Positions 12,138 to 23,039 of a stretch of DNA of 64,000 nucleotides are shown in pieces (the first letter of the stretch is position 1; each line of letters begins with the position of its first letter). The notes under the pieces were generated by a model. That model made no database searches. It saw only the letters and a list, made by a program, of their open reading frames with translations, and was not told the DNA's origin. This stretch comes from Valencia hispanica (Eukaryota; Chordata; Actinopteri; Cyprinodontiformes; Valenciidae), in the NCBI GenBank assembly GCA_963556495.2, contig OY747716.1, positions 51,700,318 to 51,764,317 on the forward strand. The letters run 5' to 3'. The position numbers and the translations under genes were made by a program.

Positions 12138-12197
<60 letters not shown>
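12136..12197. repeat. (TA)n microsatellite
   Basis: Alternating TA of about 60 bp with an AAATAAA interruption near 12,162-12,168. Apparent Tyr-Ile reading frames across it are repeat artefacts. Confidence 0.9.
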
Positions 12198-12199
<2 letters not shown>

Positions 12200-12700
12200 T
12201 AATTTCAACGGATTATTTGTCTCCTTTAAACAAAGAAAACTAATTTTACCCAAATTTCTACCCAAACATGATGAGAGCCTCGAGGTCAGAAGACAACAGG
12301 ACGCCGCCATTATGCGTTTAGTCTGTAGGGGGTGGTGTCATGATATGGGTTGGATTTAAAATGTCGGGTTGAAATATATAGAACAGCACTGCTACTTATT
12401 AAGAAGAGAAACTTTTTTTACCTTCAAAACCTTCGGGACAATTTCACTCAGTTGGTTTGGAGAGATGGAAGCATTTAGCTTCATGGTTCGGGTCACAGTT
12501 TAACCTGGAATAGATGACAAGAGAGGGAAAAGCTTCCTGGAGTAATGTCTCTGTGGCAACACATGAGAGGGGAAGTGGAATCATTTGACAGGAAGTGATG
12601 AAGTGGACTAATTAAAGGACTGATAAATATATCTGTTTTAGTCACTAAAAGCCATAATAACAGAGCATCAACGTAGGCGACGGGGATTGATTTTAAACTC

Positions 12701-13121
12701 TACAGTGGACTCGCTCCTGTTTGCCGTTCAGTATTTGTTTTTTGTTATTATTTGTGGAAAATATGCCTTTTTTTCATAGAGCATATCTAAAATACTCAAA
12801 AAAAATGCAGCTGAAATACCTGAAAATACAACGCTCCTTGATACGCTTTTGGTTGGCGTTTGCAAATCAGCCAATCGAGGAACACCAGTAATCTTATTTG
12901 GCAGTGATTGGCAGTGGTCCCGAAGAACAGAGATGAGGAAGAATGCAGATATTAGCTTCTCCAGTAGTGCTGAGGCAGTTTGCACTGTGCGTGTTGATGC
13001 ATATTAAGGAATATTTGGTGTCTGAACAATTAAAATATACAGCTAGAAGTGTTTTGAATGGGATCTTAAATTTTCGCAGATTTTAGCTATTTACAGTTGG
13101 CAGTGGGCTCTAACTGCTGTA
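12701..13121. mobile_element. Possible Tigger-like MITE
   Basis: Starts TACAGTGGACTCGCTCCTGT, matching the terminus seen at 11,069 (TACAGYGGACYCSC...TTTGC). A candidate right end reads TACAGCAGTTAGAGCC inward, a poor match beyond TACAG. No coding frame. It lies directly before the LINE fragment at 13,140. Confidence 0.3.
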
Positions 13122-13139
13122 ACAATTTTTAAAGAATCT

Positions 13140-14228
13140 GTTCCATTCTTACTTTCCTCAGTGTCTCAGGGTAACACAGTGGATGTCAGCAATTCCATCT
13201 CTAACCCTTCAGAAATTGATGGTCTGGTTCGCAGCATTACTTCCTCATTGCGTTTGGCATTAGATAGTGTAGCCCCCTTAAAAAAGAAAGTGGGTAGCCA
13301 TAGGAGGCTGACTCCTTGGTTTAACGCAGAGTTGCGTACTTTAAAGCAGAATACTAGGAAGTTGGAGAGAAAATGGCGCTCTACACATCTAGAGGATTCC
13401 AACTTAACCTGGAAAAACAGTCTACTGCTGTATAAAAAGACCCTTCGACAAGCTAGAACAGCATATTTATCATCATTAATAGAGGCGAATAAAAACAATC
13501 CTAGGTTTCTTTTTAGTACAGTTGCCAAACTTACACAGAGTCATAGCTCTGTTGAGCCAACTATTCCCCCAGCTCTTAGCAGTGATGATTTTATGGGATT
13601 CTTCGTAAATAAAATTAATTCTATAAAAAATAAAATCATTGGCATCCTCCCAAACATGATTACTTCTTCCTCGGTAAATGAGGCAGCATCGGAAAGAACT
13701 GTAGAACCTCATTTGTGCTTAGGCTGTTTTGATTCAGTCGAGCTTTCAGAATTATCAAAAATATTAGCCTCATCTAAACCTTCAACTTGTATGTTGGACC
13801 CAATCCCAACCAAATTATTTAAAGAAGTGTTCCATTTGGTTCCTGGCCCCTTTTTTCGATATGATGAATCTATCCTTAGTAAACGGATATGTACCACAAG
13901 AATTTAAAATAGCTGTAATTAAACCTTTACTCCAGAAACCTTCCCTTGATCAAGATGACTTAGTGAATTACAGACCTATATCTAACCTTCCTTTCTTATC
14001 CAAAGTCCTTGAGAAAATTGTTGCTAATCAAGTCTGTGAGCATCTAAACAGTAACGAGCTGTTTGAAGAGTTTCAGTCAGGTTTTAGAGCTCATCATAGC
14101 ACTGAAACAGCACTGGTGAAGGTTACTAATGATATTCTCATGGCCTCAGATAATGGACTTGTGTCTGTTCTGGTTTTGTTAGATCTCAGTGCTGCTTTTG
14201 ACACAGTCGATCATAATATTCTCTTAGA
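13140..14228 (+). pseudogene. L2/CR1-type LINE ORF2 fragment (linker and RT fingers/palm)
   Basis: 13,161-13,907 encodes the linker between endonuclease and RT (RRLTPWFNAELRTLKQ, then an [19 protein letters not shown] block). 13,861-14,228, in another frame, encodes RT fingers and motif [53 protein letters not shown] and [16 protein letters not shown] with the catalytic aspartate. The two frames overlap, so one frameshift is present near 13,850-13,900. The element stops abruptly at 14,228, before the YADD motif, where unrelated sequence begins; it lacks endonuclease too. A truncated, inactive copy. Confidence 0.82.
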
Positions 14229-14599
14229 CTTCGGGCCCCTAACGAGGCCCCCAGGAGCGGTTGAGCAGAGATCTCATAGTGCAGTATAAAGCAGCTCTAA
14301 CAGGTCAGACTAATGTTCTGTACTGTAAAGCACAGGGGAGGATCTGTGATGCTGTGGGTCTGTGGCTGATTCTGATGGAAATACTGAGTTTGGGGTGGGT
14401 TTGTTTGCAGAGCTTGTTTTTAAGTTGGCAAAACATTTTTATGGAATTCACAACTTCTTCAGTTGTTGATTTTATAAAAAAAGAAACAACATTTAATAAA
14501 ATGTTAGATGTATAATAAACTTTTGTTGGACCTAATTGATTGTTTTAAAGTGTTACTAGCAGACCCTTGGATCTCAGTGCTCTGCATATATTGAATTAG
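14229..14599. other. Unassigned stretch with a Tc1-like scrap
   Basis: Begins abruptly at the LINE break. 14,326-14,350 repeats the GGGGAGGATCTGTGATGCTG Tc1 signature also seen at 9,006. Nothing else recognised. Confidence 0.35.
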
Positions 14600-14607
14600 A
14601 ATAATGA

Positions 14608-15026
14608 TTGGGGATGCAAGAAAATATTAATACGCCGATATATCATGATATTTTATGTCATGATATTTAATTGAAATTCAAAAGCAATGTATCGATTTTT
14701 ATTTTTTAGAATTTGAATGGAACCATTAATGATGACAGTAATTTTTGTAGTAAAATTAAAAGTATAACTGGTAGTTTGTGGCTGTTTTCACCTTCTTGGT
14801 TCCAGTGGATCAACTAGATCTAGTAATAAAACTGGACGTGTTAAAGTATGAAACAGGTTGGAGTGTTTAGAATGATGGGACAGTTTTCCTACTGTTAAAT
14901 TGTGTTTTAAAAGTCACAATGTATAGTCTTTCTCATAGTATCGCGATATATCACAATATATTGTATCGCCCCCTTATGTATTGTGATACATATTGTATCA
15001 CCAGATTCTTGCTAACACACATCCCT
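14608..15026. mobile_element. hAT-type MITE, 419 bp, with 8-bp target duplication
   Basis: The ends read TTGGGGATGCAAG at the left and, inward from the right, AGGGATGTGTG. Exact flanking duplication AATAATGA at 14,600-14,607 and 15,027-15,034. The interior is rich in ATATCG/CGATATA inverted motifs near both ends (14,636-14,665, 14,938-14,990), able to pair. No coding frame. Confidence 0.65.
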
Positions 15027-15044
15027 AATAATGACTGTAAAAAT

Positions 15045-15115
15045 TCAGCCATTTGATTCAGATGTGCTGGAGCAGGAGGTATCCAAAAGCTGCAGGACAC
15101 CAGACTCATGTCCTT
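15045..15115 (+). repeat. Fragment of the dispersed repeat also found at 32,759-32,971
   Basis: Shares the CATTTGATTCAG core and the following CTGCAGG block with the longer copy in lasp1 intron 1, in the same orientation. From 15,116 to 15,774 nothing is recognised. Confidence 0.45.
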
Positions 15116-15774
15116 CTGGCTGTCTTCATCAAGCCTCTTTCAGTCCCACTAAAAAACAGGATACAGTGTCCTAACAACTAAAAGCTTAAAAAACGTGAGA
15201 AAATGCTGATAAAAAGCTTTAGATCCGTTTCGGCAGCTTTCTCTGAGTAGAACCAACCAGGGAGGAGCTGATGTGAAGCTGTTACTGCTGTAAACTGCAG
15301 GGAAACGAAGCACAATCCACAGCAGTCCTCCAACTCTAAAAACAAGCAGCGCCTCGGCTTCACAGAGACTCTTTAATTACAGGACGCCAGTTCGTCCTCC
15401 AAGCGCCACTTCTAACACCGAGCAGTGAAAACAAAACTCCAGAGAGAGGCGGAAAACCGCTGCAGGAATCCTGCTCTGCAGGGTAAACAATCCTGACGCA
15501 GGACGCCTGTGTTAAAAAGAGGAGAGAAAGAAATGGATCCCAGAACCGCAGAGAGTCACCGACTGCAGATTTACCAGTTAGGTCTACTGGGACCTGAAGC
15601 AGTTTGATTTGGGGCCCAGCTTCCTGTTACATCACCTCCATCAACAGTGTTAACACAGATTCAGGGGAGAGGGAGCAGAGTTATCTATTCTGAAACCAAA
15701 TATTCTCGGTCTCAGTAGATCTATGGTCTGGGGTAAAAGTCAAGCATTAATGGGAGGCCTCCAATGGTCTGAGG

Positions 15775-16262
15775 CACAGGTCCCCTACCCCCCGGGCAGT
15801 GGGTCATTTGCTACCAGGCCCCGGGATGCACAGACAAAATAAATAACTTACAGTATTTCCATTTTATTTAGCATCCAAGTTTAAACGATATCTTATTTTG
15901 AAAAATGACAGGATTCTCTCTGTTACTACTGGCTATAATTCATTCTCGACGCATGTCAAGACACTTCCCTCAGTCACGTAAAACGTCACAGCTAAATACA
16001 AACCAACAAGCTAGCAGAATTATTAAAACAAAGATCTCTGAAAAATGTATTTGCAAAAAGCAAAAGATCCAGTGAAGAGACAGAAGAGCCTACAAGTACC
16101 AAGAAAAAGCTACATTTAGCAGACAATACCAGGGGTCCTACTGAAAATATAAATTTATTGCGTAGGCGATTTCCATGCACCAAACCCCCGCTCTGCTTAA
16201 TGTGTGGCAACTGGCATTCTAATAAGGTAATGGGGCCTTTCTTCCTGTATGACATCAGAGAA
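15775..16262 (+). pseudogene. hAT (Tip100/Zaphod-like) transposase N-terminal relic
   Basis: 15,778 on starts with a CAGGTCCCCTACCCCCCGGGC terminus of the kind carried by Tip100/Zaphod hAT elements. From 16,038 an open frame reads NVFAKSKRSSEETEEP, then KKKLHLAD, then PLCLMCGNWHSNK. The CLMCG block resembles the BED-type zinc-finger start of hAT transposases. The frame ends by about 16,262 and no catalytic domain follows, so only the 5' end of the element remains. Confidence 0.5.
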
Positions 16263-17264
16263 GGTCAAAGATGTCTGCAAATGTTTCCCTTTTTGATCAA
16301 AACAGTTTCTGGTAGAAGATGCTTTACATATTAACAACATTTTAAACAGAGGAAATAATTTCACGGGATCAGCTCACACTGACATGATAAATATTTAAAA
16401 TTAAACATCACAATGATTGATCTCATTTCATTTCAATTAAAATAAAATAAATCGTTTTATCTTCAAGGTTTCTTTTTTATATCTAACAAAATGGTGTCTG
16501 CAGCTGGAACGGGATTTCACATAAACAACATGATAAATACAAGATGTTGATGTAAGAAAAAAGTTTATTGTCTAATTAATCAAATATAGAACTCTACAGT
16601 AGGCAGGAGAGCAGAAAGTCTTTGCCTGTGTGTCTTATTAAATCCATTCCAAACCAATCGGATCGCTTGCAGGGATTCTGTAGGCTGGCGGTTAACACTG
16701 AAATAAGTTTTAAACGTGTTCAAGACCAGCTAGGTTTTACAGTTGTCATATTGTAGGGTCTAGTAGAACTCAAAAGCAAACAGGCGTGGAGGTGGACTAT
16801 AATGAAAAGATGAATTTAAAAAAATAGGCAAAAAACGTACAGTAACTGCTTCTGGGGAAAAGGCAAGGAACGGGACTGGAGAACGACAGGGAGCAAATGG
16901 GAAAAAATGGGAATAAACAGGAAAAATCAGCAAGGAATGAGAGAAAGAGAGGAGCTATGTACGGAGGGAGAGCTGGAAATGACAAAGAAGCCTGAAGAGG
17001 TGATCAGGGCGAGTAGTGGCAGCTGGGAGAAGGAGCAGGCAAAGGAAAATAGGGAATGAGGATCAGCTGGGAAGGGGAGCATCCTTAATAAGCAAAACAT
17101 AATAATAATGAACAGTGGAAAGGAATAAGCAATAACTGAGGAATCTAATCAGTAGAGGAAAAAAAGAAATAATAAGAAACTGATTTAAGGAAAGAAAAGA
17201 ATAAGGCTAAGCAACAATAAACAGAGATAGTCAAAATGCAACATAGAAGAACCCAACACAAAAC
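16263..17264. other. No gene; purine-rich tract on the plus strand
   Basis: 16,800-17,200 is strongly A/G biased on the plus strand (runs like GGGAAAAAATGGGAATAAAC), so the minus strand is a polypyrimidine tract. No recognisable repeat ends or coding motifs. Confidence 0.4.
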
Positions 17265-17945
17265 ATTTCAGAAAACCCCCTCAAACGCTCTTTGTGAGGA
17301 ATTCACAGACCACTTCAGAGGGAAGCTAGACACCATCAGATGTAATATTTTATCTTCTTAAAGTAACATGGTTTTAGACAAATCTGATCTTTACCAGAGG
17401 AAATGCTGGAGCATTACCAGAGCAGCCTCGCTTCCACAGTTTTGTCCTGGTAGAGGCTCAGATTCTTGACAAAGTTTTCTCCTCAGTCCCACCACATGTC
17501 TTTATGACCCAATTCCCTCTTCTTTTATTAAGCCATTTTATGGATCTTTTAGTGACAAGATTTTAACCATGATGAATTGCTCCCTTCAGACGGGGGTCTT
17601 TCCTGCCGTCTTTAAATGGGCGGTAGTGAGGCCCCTGTTGAAGAAGAGCAAATTAGCTTTTAATAACTTTCGGCCGGTATCTAACTTGACATTTTTAAGC
17701 AAAATTTTAAAAAAGCTTGTTATTATTCAACATAATGATTTTATTAATGAACACAATGTTCTAGAGAAATTTCAGTCTGGTTTTAGGGCAAACCACAGCA
17801 CAGAGACGGCCCTTCTGGAGATTCTAAATGATTTTAGATTAAACTATGACGCACAGAAGGTGACAGTGTTGGTTCTACTAGATCTAAGCGCTGCCTTTGA
17901 TAAAGTAGACCACACTATTACTTTAACCCGTTTAAAACAGATTGG

Positions 17946-18370
17946 GCCTCGGGGTGGACGTGCCAAGGTCTCCCACCCTTGATGGATCTTGGTGAACGGG
18001 GGTGCCTATTGGAGTCAGTGGGGGAGCTGGCTCCCTGGGATAGCATTTTGTCCCCCAGTCCTTCCCTCTCCATCTCCAGACACCTCTGTCTGCCCAGTCC
18101 ATCACTTTACCCTTGGTCCCTGTTCTGTATGTTTTGTGCTTGGTCAGTTCATTGCTGGGTTTGGTTGACCTTGGTTAGATGCTTGGTCTTGGTGCTCTGC
18201 GGTATGCGCCCTCGGGCTCCGGGCCCATGGCTGGATCCACCCTGGCGTGGCAGGGCCCCTGCATTGTTGCTGCTGGATGTCCCCCCGGGACTCTTCTCTG
18301 CTCCTTTCTTGGGGGGGTGCGGTCAGCCCTTCGTTGGTCTACCTGGGATATATATATAAAATACTTATAG
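17946..18370 (+). repeat. L1 3'-UTR-like fragment inside the L2-type LINE
   Basis: Shares blocks with the L1 3' UTR at 27,650-27,760 in the same order: a GGGCCCCTGCAT block, a GCTGGATGT block, then GCTCCT-TCTTGGGGG. It appears at the break in the interrupted LINE and is followed by the Rex3 tail piece. Apparent proline/glycine-rich frames across it are compositional. Confidence 0.6.
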
Positions 18371-18494
18371 GTCTTATAGTTTTGTGTTACATTTGGCAAA
18401 AAGAGTCGAGAAAGAGGATGAGAGAGATCAGCGTACCTAACAATGAATTAGGCTCATTAACAGAGTAAAAAAGACAAAAACAAAAGAAACCCAT

Positions 18495-18595
18495 CCATCC
18501 ATCCAGGGAAGTCTGGGTGTCCTTGCTTAAGCTGCTGCCCCCGTGACCCGACCCCGGAGAAGCGGAAGAAGATGGATGGATGGATGGATGCTCCC
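18495..18595 (+). repeat. Rex3 3'-tail fragment with GATG repeats
   Basis: Contains the Rex3 end (CTTAAGCTGCTGCCCCCGTG then CCGGAGAAGCGGAAGAAG) followed by (ATGG)n; inverted, it matches 2,741-2,820. CATC repeats also lie at its left side, so both borders are tetranucleotide tracts. Confidence 0.7.
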
Positions 18596-19560
18596 TCTTG
18601 GTAGTGTCATCAGAAGACATGGAGTTAACTTTCACAGTTATGCTGATGATACACAGTTGTACATCTCCATGTCGTTTGATGACACACGGCCAATGGATCC
18701 ACTTTTGAACTGCATTTTAGACATTAAATGCTGGATGGCAGAAAACTTTCTCCAGCTCAACCAGGACAAAACTGAAGTTTTAGTCATCGGTCCTGAGGCT
18801 CAGAGAGAGAAACTTTTACCAAAACTACAATCACTGTCTTTTAATCCTTCTTTACAAGTGAAGAACCTGGGCGTGATTTTTGACTCTGAGCTGACTTTTA
18901 TCCCAGACAATAAAAATATTACTAAAACAGATTTTTATCATCTAAAGAACATCGCCAGAGTCCGCCCCATTCTCTCTCGGGCCAACTGATGACACTGATG
19001 CTTTTATCACCAGTAGGATTAATTACTGTAATGCCCTGCTCTCTGGTCTTCCCAAAAATAATATCCCAGGTTTACAACTTCTACAAAAATTCAGCAGCAT
19101 GTGTCCTGAAGAAGACCAGGAGGTGGGAAACATTACACCTGTTTTAAACTCATTGCATTGGCTCCCCATATGTTTTAGAAATGATAAGTTGTATTAATGG
19201 TTTTTAAGTGCCTTAATGGTCTTGGCCCTTCTTATCTTTCAGAACTGCTTTTGCCTTATGAACCTTCGGAGTCTCTGCACTCCTCTAGCAGTCGTCTCCT
19301 TGTCATCCCAAAAGTCAGGACATGCACTCATGGTGAGGCGTCTTTCCATTATTATGGCCCTCACCTCTGGAACAGGCTGCTGGAGAACCTCAGGAGTGCA
19401 GAGAATATTCATATTTTTAAGAGCAGGCTCAAGACTCACCTTTTTAGCCTAGCTTTTAACTGGTTATTATCCCTAAACCAGGGGGCCCCAAGGGTCATTA
19501 TTGGTACAAATGTGTCCCGCCAGCAAATAGACCAGATTTTATTTTGGACTTAATTATTTT

Positions 19561-20672
19561 TCTACTAAGATTTTCTAATTTTTGTCATTTTAAAAGGAAA
19601 ATGTTCTGTATAACTCAAATTATTTTATTTTCTTTAACCAAAACCATTCAGGGCCTTTTTACTCAGACACAGACTTGGTGACACCTGTTCCTTCAACTCG
19701 TTTAAACACAGCGATGAATTTTGTAGAAAGTTTTTATTTTTGTTGTTAGGAATTATTAGACTAAACCATTCGATCCAAAAGGTTTGGGAACTTTACACTG
19801 TTAAGGTTTTCTAGGCAAACGTCTGAGAACCTTTTTCACACCTATACTATTTTTTTCTTTTCAACTTGGTTTCCTAAAAACATTTCCTGTTTAATTTAGA
19901 GCTGAGCTGGTAAAAATGACAGTTTGAAGTGAAGAGTTTGGACCTTAATGATCTAAACCACTTGGTGTTTCATAGCCGTTCATTTACAGAAGGAAACACG
20001 GCCTGAAACAAAGACTCTGTGTTCAAAAAGCTGCAGGGAAACAGGTTGTTACCCCAGAGTGGGTCAGAGGTCATGATAACCTCTCAACCATTAAATCCAC
20101 AGTTAAAGATAAAATGTCAGCGCAGGAGAAAAAGGGTTTTTGTTTCCATGTTTGGGATTGAAATTATTTTTTCAGATTAGACTAGCAGAATATAATCGCT
20201 TCATCGCCTCGCCAACGTTCAGCAACCAAAGGAAAATGTGGGAAAAAAGGTGGAAACATTGAGAGTTTTCGGAGCAGCTCACTACAACCAACAGAGACAC
20301 CAGAGAAACAACCTTCTAATCAGCTCTGCTTTGCATGCTAACGGGTCAGAACCACAGCATTCCCTGTAGCAGAACACAAGCTCTAATTTACATCCATCAA
20401 CAGTCAAACACAGCTGGAAGCTCCGCCCCCTTTCATGTTGATGATCTCTCATATTTCTGGCCTCCATGTTTTCAGCGTTCAATAATAACAAGCAGAGCAT
20501 GAAGTGAAAGGAGCTGCAGAACCACTGAAACCACCACTGCTATAAAAACCTGAAAGGACTCTGATAATAACACAGCAGCTCCAACCAGCGGGGGTGTTCA
20601 CCACCCCAGTCAGGACGCTTCAACAACAACAACAAACAGCAGATTCCTTCAGGGAAACAGGGCTGTACTCAC
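19561..20672. other. Presumed lasp1 intron 2, no feature recognised
   Basis: Lies directly downstream, on the minus strand, of the lasp1 exon 2 donor. No exon 3-like sequence (HYPKQSFT block of LASP proteins) was found here or nearer the window start by reading both strands, so exon 3 probably lies beyond the window. Confidence 0.45.
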
Positions 20673-20767
20673 GCGTTGCAGTACGGTTTCTTATCGTAGC
20701 CTTTGTAGTTCTTCATGTTCAGGGTCATCTTGCAAACCTCACAATGGAAGCATCCTTTATGCCAGTT
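20673..20767 (-). CDS. lasp1: lasp1 exon 2: second half of the LIM domain
   Basis: The minus strand reads [20 protein letters not shown] then [16 protein letters not shown] acceptor lies immediately upstream (plus 20,768-20,770) and a GTGAGT donor immediately downstream (plus 20,667-20,672). The exon is 95 nt, entering in phase 0 and leaving after two bases of a codon. It supplies LIM zinc ligands His26, Cys29, Cys32, Cys35 and Cys53; the last ligand would open exon 3. LASP1 is an actin-binding scaffold of focal adhesions with a LIM domain, nebulin repeats and an SH3 domain. NEBL/LASP2 is the close alternative; [10 protein letters not shown] favours LASP1. The coding sequence is intact. Confidence 0.9.
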
Positions 20768-20770
20768 CTG

Positions 20771-21620
20771 ATGGATACAAACACACAGACAGTCACATTA
20801 GGTGTTATTGTTAATCAGCTCAGATCTAAAAAATCATCTGAAACCAAAAACAGATGAGTCAGGTGGGTTTGATCGAGTCTGACAGACTTTCTTGTGATGA
20901 ACTAAAATGCTTCTGATCAACATCTCTCAGGCTTTCTGAAGCCAAGAAACTATTTGTTCCAATTTTTAAGATATAAAACTTATCACAATTTGACAGAAAG
21001 TAGAAGTGGAGGAAGTTTTGACCTGCTAAGGATACTTTTTAAAGACTTGACATTCGGTCTTTAGTTCTCCACTTCTCTGTTTTTGTCACAATTTTTTAAG
21101 ACACGCAAAATCCTGAAATGTATCTAATATACTCTGTAGTTTTGAATCTATAGGAATCGCTACTAATTTTAAGCTGATTTTATTTATTCCCAGCCATCCA
21201 TACTTGCGTCATCTTCCCGGTTTCCAGCAACAGTTTCCAGCTTATTGTGGAGGACCTCAACGTACCCCATAACATAAAATTAATATAAAAGTACATCAGG
21301 GTGAAATAATTCATGCAGTCTGGTTGTTAATCCTGATGATCATCTCTAAAAGATCTGAACAAAAGTGGAATATTACATCAGAAGCATTAAATGTTATGGG
21401 GGACACAGTTTTGTGACACCCTCTACAAGGAAGTCACTGTTACACTGTCTTCTGTCCAAGCCTATTGATGGAGTTTGGGAGAGCTTCACAAGGAGTGGAC
21501 TGAGACTGGTGTCAGCGCTAATAGATCCACTACACATAGACGTAATCAGGACATGTGCTACAACTGCTGAAGTCCTTGTGTTGAGCCACTCCTGTAGAAG
21601 ACAATATCAAACTGGGAACT
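20771..21620. other. Intronic stretch without recognised features
   Basis: No coding motif or repeat terminus recognised. The L1 5' end is probably near its right border. Confidence 0.35.
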
Positions 21621-21643
21621 GAGAGGATGAGCTGCTGCTGAGA

Positions 21644-21676
21644 TCTCGCGAGAGCTGTGCGTAAGTAATATGGCGG
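21644..21676 (+). promoter_or_regulatory. L1 5'-UTR promoter motifs: TCTCGCGAGA and a YY1-like site
   Basis: TCTCGCGAGA at 21,644-21,653 is an exact copy of the palindromic CpG-promoter motif bound by BANP. Thirteen bases on, AATATGGCGG at 21,667-21,676 fits the YY1 core (ATGGCGG), a factor known to position transcription starts on mammalian L1. Both lie about 200 bp upstream of the ORF1 ATG. Promoter function is inferred. Confidence 0.45.
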
Positions 21677-21849
21677 TAAACTGGTAAAACAAAAAAACTC
21701 GGGTAAAAACAAACCATAACATTTGAGCCAAATATAGCAAACGTTTAATAATAATAACCATTATTTTGTATTTCTCCATAAACAAACTGGACGAGGAAAC
21801 CTTGCACAGCCAAGAAAGCTACTCGGACGAGTGCTCTGACAACATTGTT

Positions 21850-22548
21850 ATGGGCAAGCCACAGAAATCCACCTCTGCTGTGCCGACAAGCACACCATCA
21901 CAAAAACGCACTCGTTCTGAGGCCAGCACCTCCACCATCTCTCCAGAGAAAAGCTACAGCGATGTCCTGGACTCAATAGACAAGAAGCTAACCAGCCTAG
22001 ACACCCGTCTGGGCCTGGTTGAGGTTCTCCACAAAGAGTTTCAAGCTCTAAGGGAATCTCTAGAGTTCAGCCAAGAACAGGTAGCATCGCTCGCTGCAGA
22101 AAACCAAACGCTAAGGGAGAGTGTAAAGAAACTCACCGAGGGGATGACGCAGCTGTCCGGAGAAAGGAAGAGGATGAAAGAAACTATCTTGGATACACAG
22201 GCCAGGGGAATGCGGGACAATCTTGTTTTTTCCGGGATCCCAGAACAGGCTGAGGACGACGCTGAATCCACCGTCCGAGATTTTCTCCAACATCAGTTAA
22301 AGCTCCCAAGCGACACGGTAAAAAACATCACTTTTCACCGCGTCCACCGGCTCGGAGGTAAGAAGCCCAACAACAGCCGGCCGCGACCAATTGTTGCTAA
22401 ATTCGAGCATTACAAGCAAAAAGAGCAGGTCAGAGGCCGGGGCAGAGAGCTGCGGGGAACTAATTATAGCGTTAACGATCAATATCCGAAGGAGATCCTG
22501 GATAGAAGGTGCGTTTTGTTCCCAATCAGGAAGAAATATATCAGTTAA
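21850..22548 (+). CDS. L1 ORF1 protein (RNA-binding chaperone)
   Basis: 232 residues from the ATG at 21,850; the frame is open upstream but without an ATG. Residues 1-45 are Ser/Thr/Lys rich. Residues about 50-125 form a heptad-rich coiled coil (SIDKKLTSLDTRLGLVEVLH, then LRESVKKLTEGM), the trimerisation stalk. Next comes the RRM-type Transposase_22 core: MRDNLVFSGIPE, then ITFHRVHRLG and RPIVAKFEHYKQKEQV. The C-terminal end is NYSVNDQYPKEILDRR. It binds L1 RNA to form the RNP. The frame is intact and ends in TAA. A 491-bp spacer separates it from ORF2. Confidence 0.88.
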   Translation: MGKPQKSTSAVPTSTPSQKRTRSEASTSTISPEKSYSDVLDSIDKKLTSLDTRLGLVEVLHKEFQALRESLEFSQEQVASLAAENQTLRESVKKLTEGMTQLSGERKRMKETILDTQARGMRDNLVFSGIPEQAEDDAESTVRDFLQHQLKLPSDTVKNITFHRVHRLGGKKPNNSRPRPIVAKFEHYKQKEQVRGRGRELRGTNYSVNDQYPKEILDRRCVLFPIRKKYIS

Positions 22549-23039
22549 GGCACCAGAGCTACAGTAGCAGTAGATAAACTGTATGTTAATGGGCAGCTGT
22601 TCAGGGACCCCCAGCTTACTCCTTGGCTTTATTAGTCATGTAACACTGGTCAGATAAGAGTTGTTTTATCAGTCAACTATAATCTAATGTAAGCACAGCT
22701 CTGTAAAGTTGTTTACATTACTCAATGTGGGCGGGGCCAGGGCTAAGCACTGGGATACTGGCTCTTTTTTCTTTTCTCATCTTCACATGTCTATCACCAA
22801 ATGTCTTTGTCACTCATTTTTCCTTCTTTTATCACTCACACACACACATAGAATTTTTTCATAACATAACTATTTCTTTCTCTCTCACCCTCACCCTTCA
22901 CAGCTTTCTTCTATTTCTCTCTTTCTTATATCTCGGCTTTTGGATTTTCAATCAGGCAACCCCAAGCACAAACTAATAATACACCTGTGTTTATCAGTTT
23001 CTATGGTGATATGGACTTTACAACTTTTATCTCAAAACT

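Larger units (their letters stand above)
17265..19560 (+). mobile_element. L2-type LINE ORF2 remnant interrupted by other LINE debris
   Basis: 17,265-17,945 covers the RT fingers and motif A ([69 protein letters not shown]). The sequence is then broken by an L1 3'-UTR-like piece and a Rex3 tail, and resumes at about 18,596 with VNFHSYADDTQLYIS, carrying the YADD catalytic pair, and a thumb region to 18,989. The 3' end (19,197-19,553: GLGPSYLSELLLPYEPS, HLWNRLLENLRS) is the typical C-terminus. Several frameshifts; inactive. Confidence 0.8.

Noticed and set aside
12083..12310. Tyr-Ile-rich small protein
   Set aside because: Translation of a TA microsatellite; the same applies at 44,622-45,032 and the Asn/Tyr run at 37,309-37,463.
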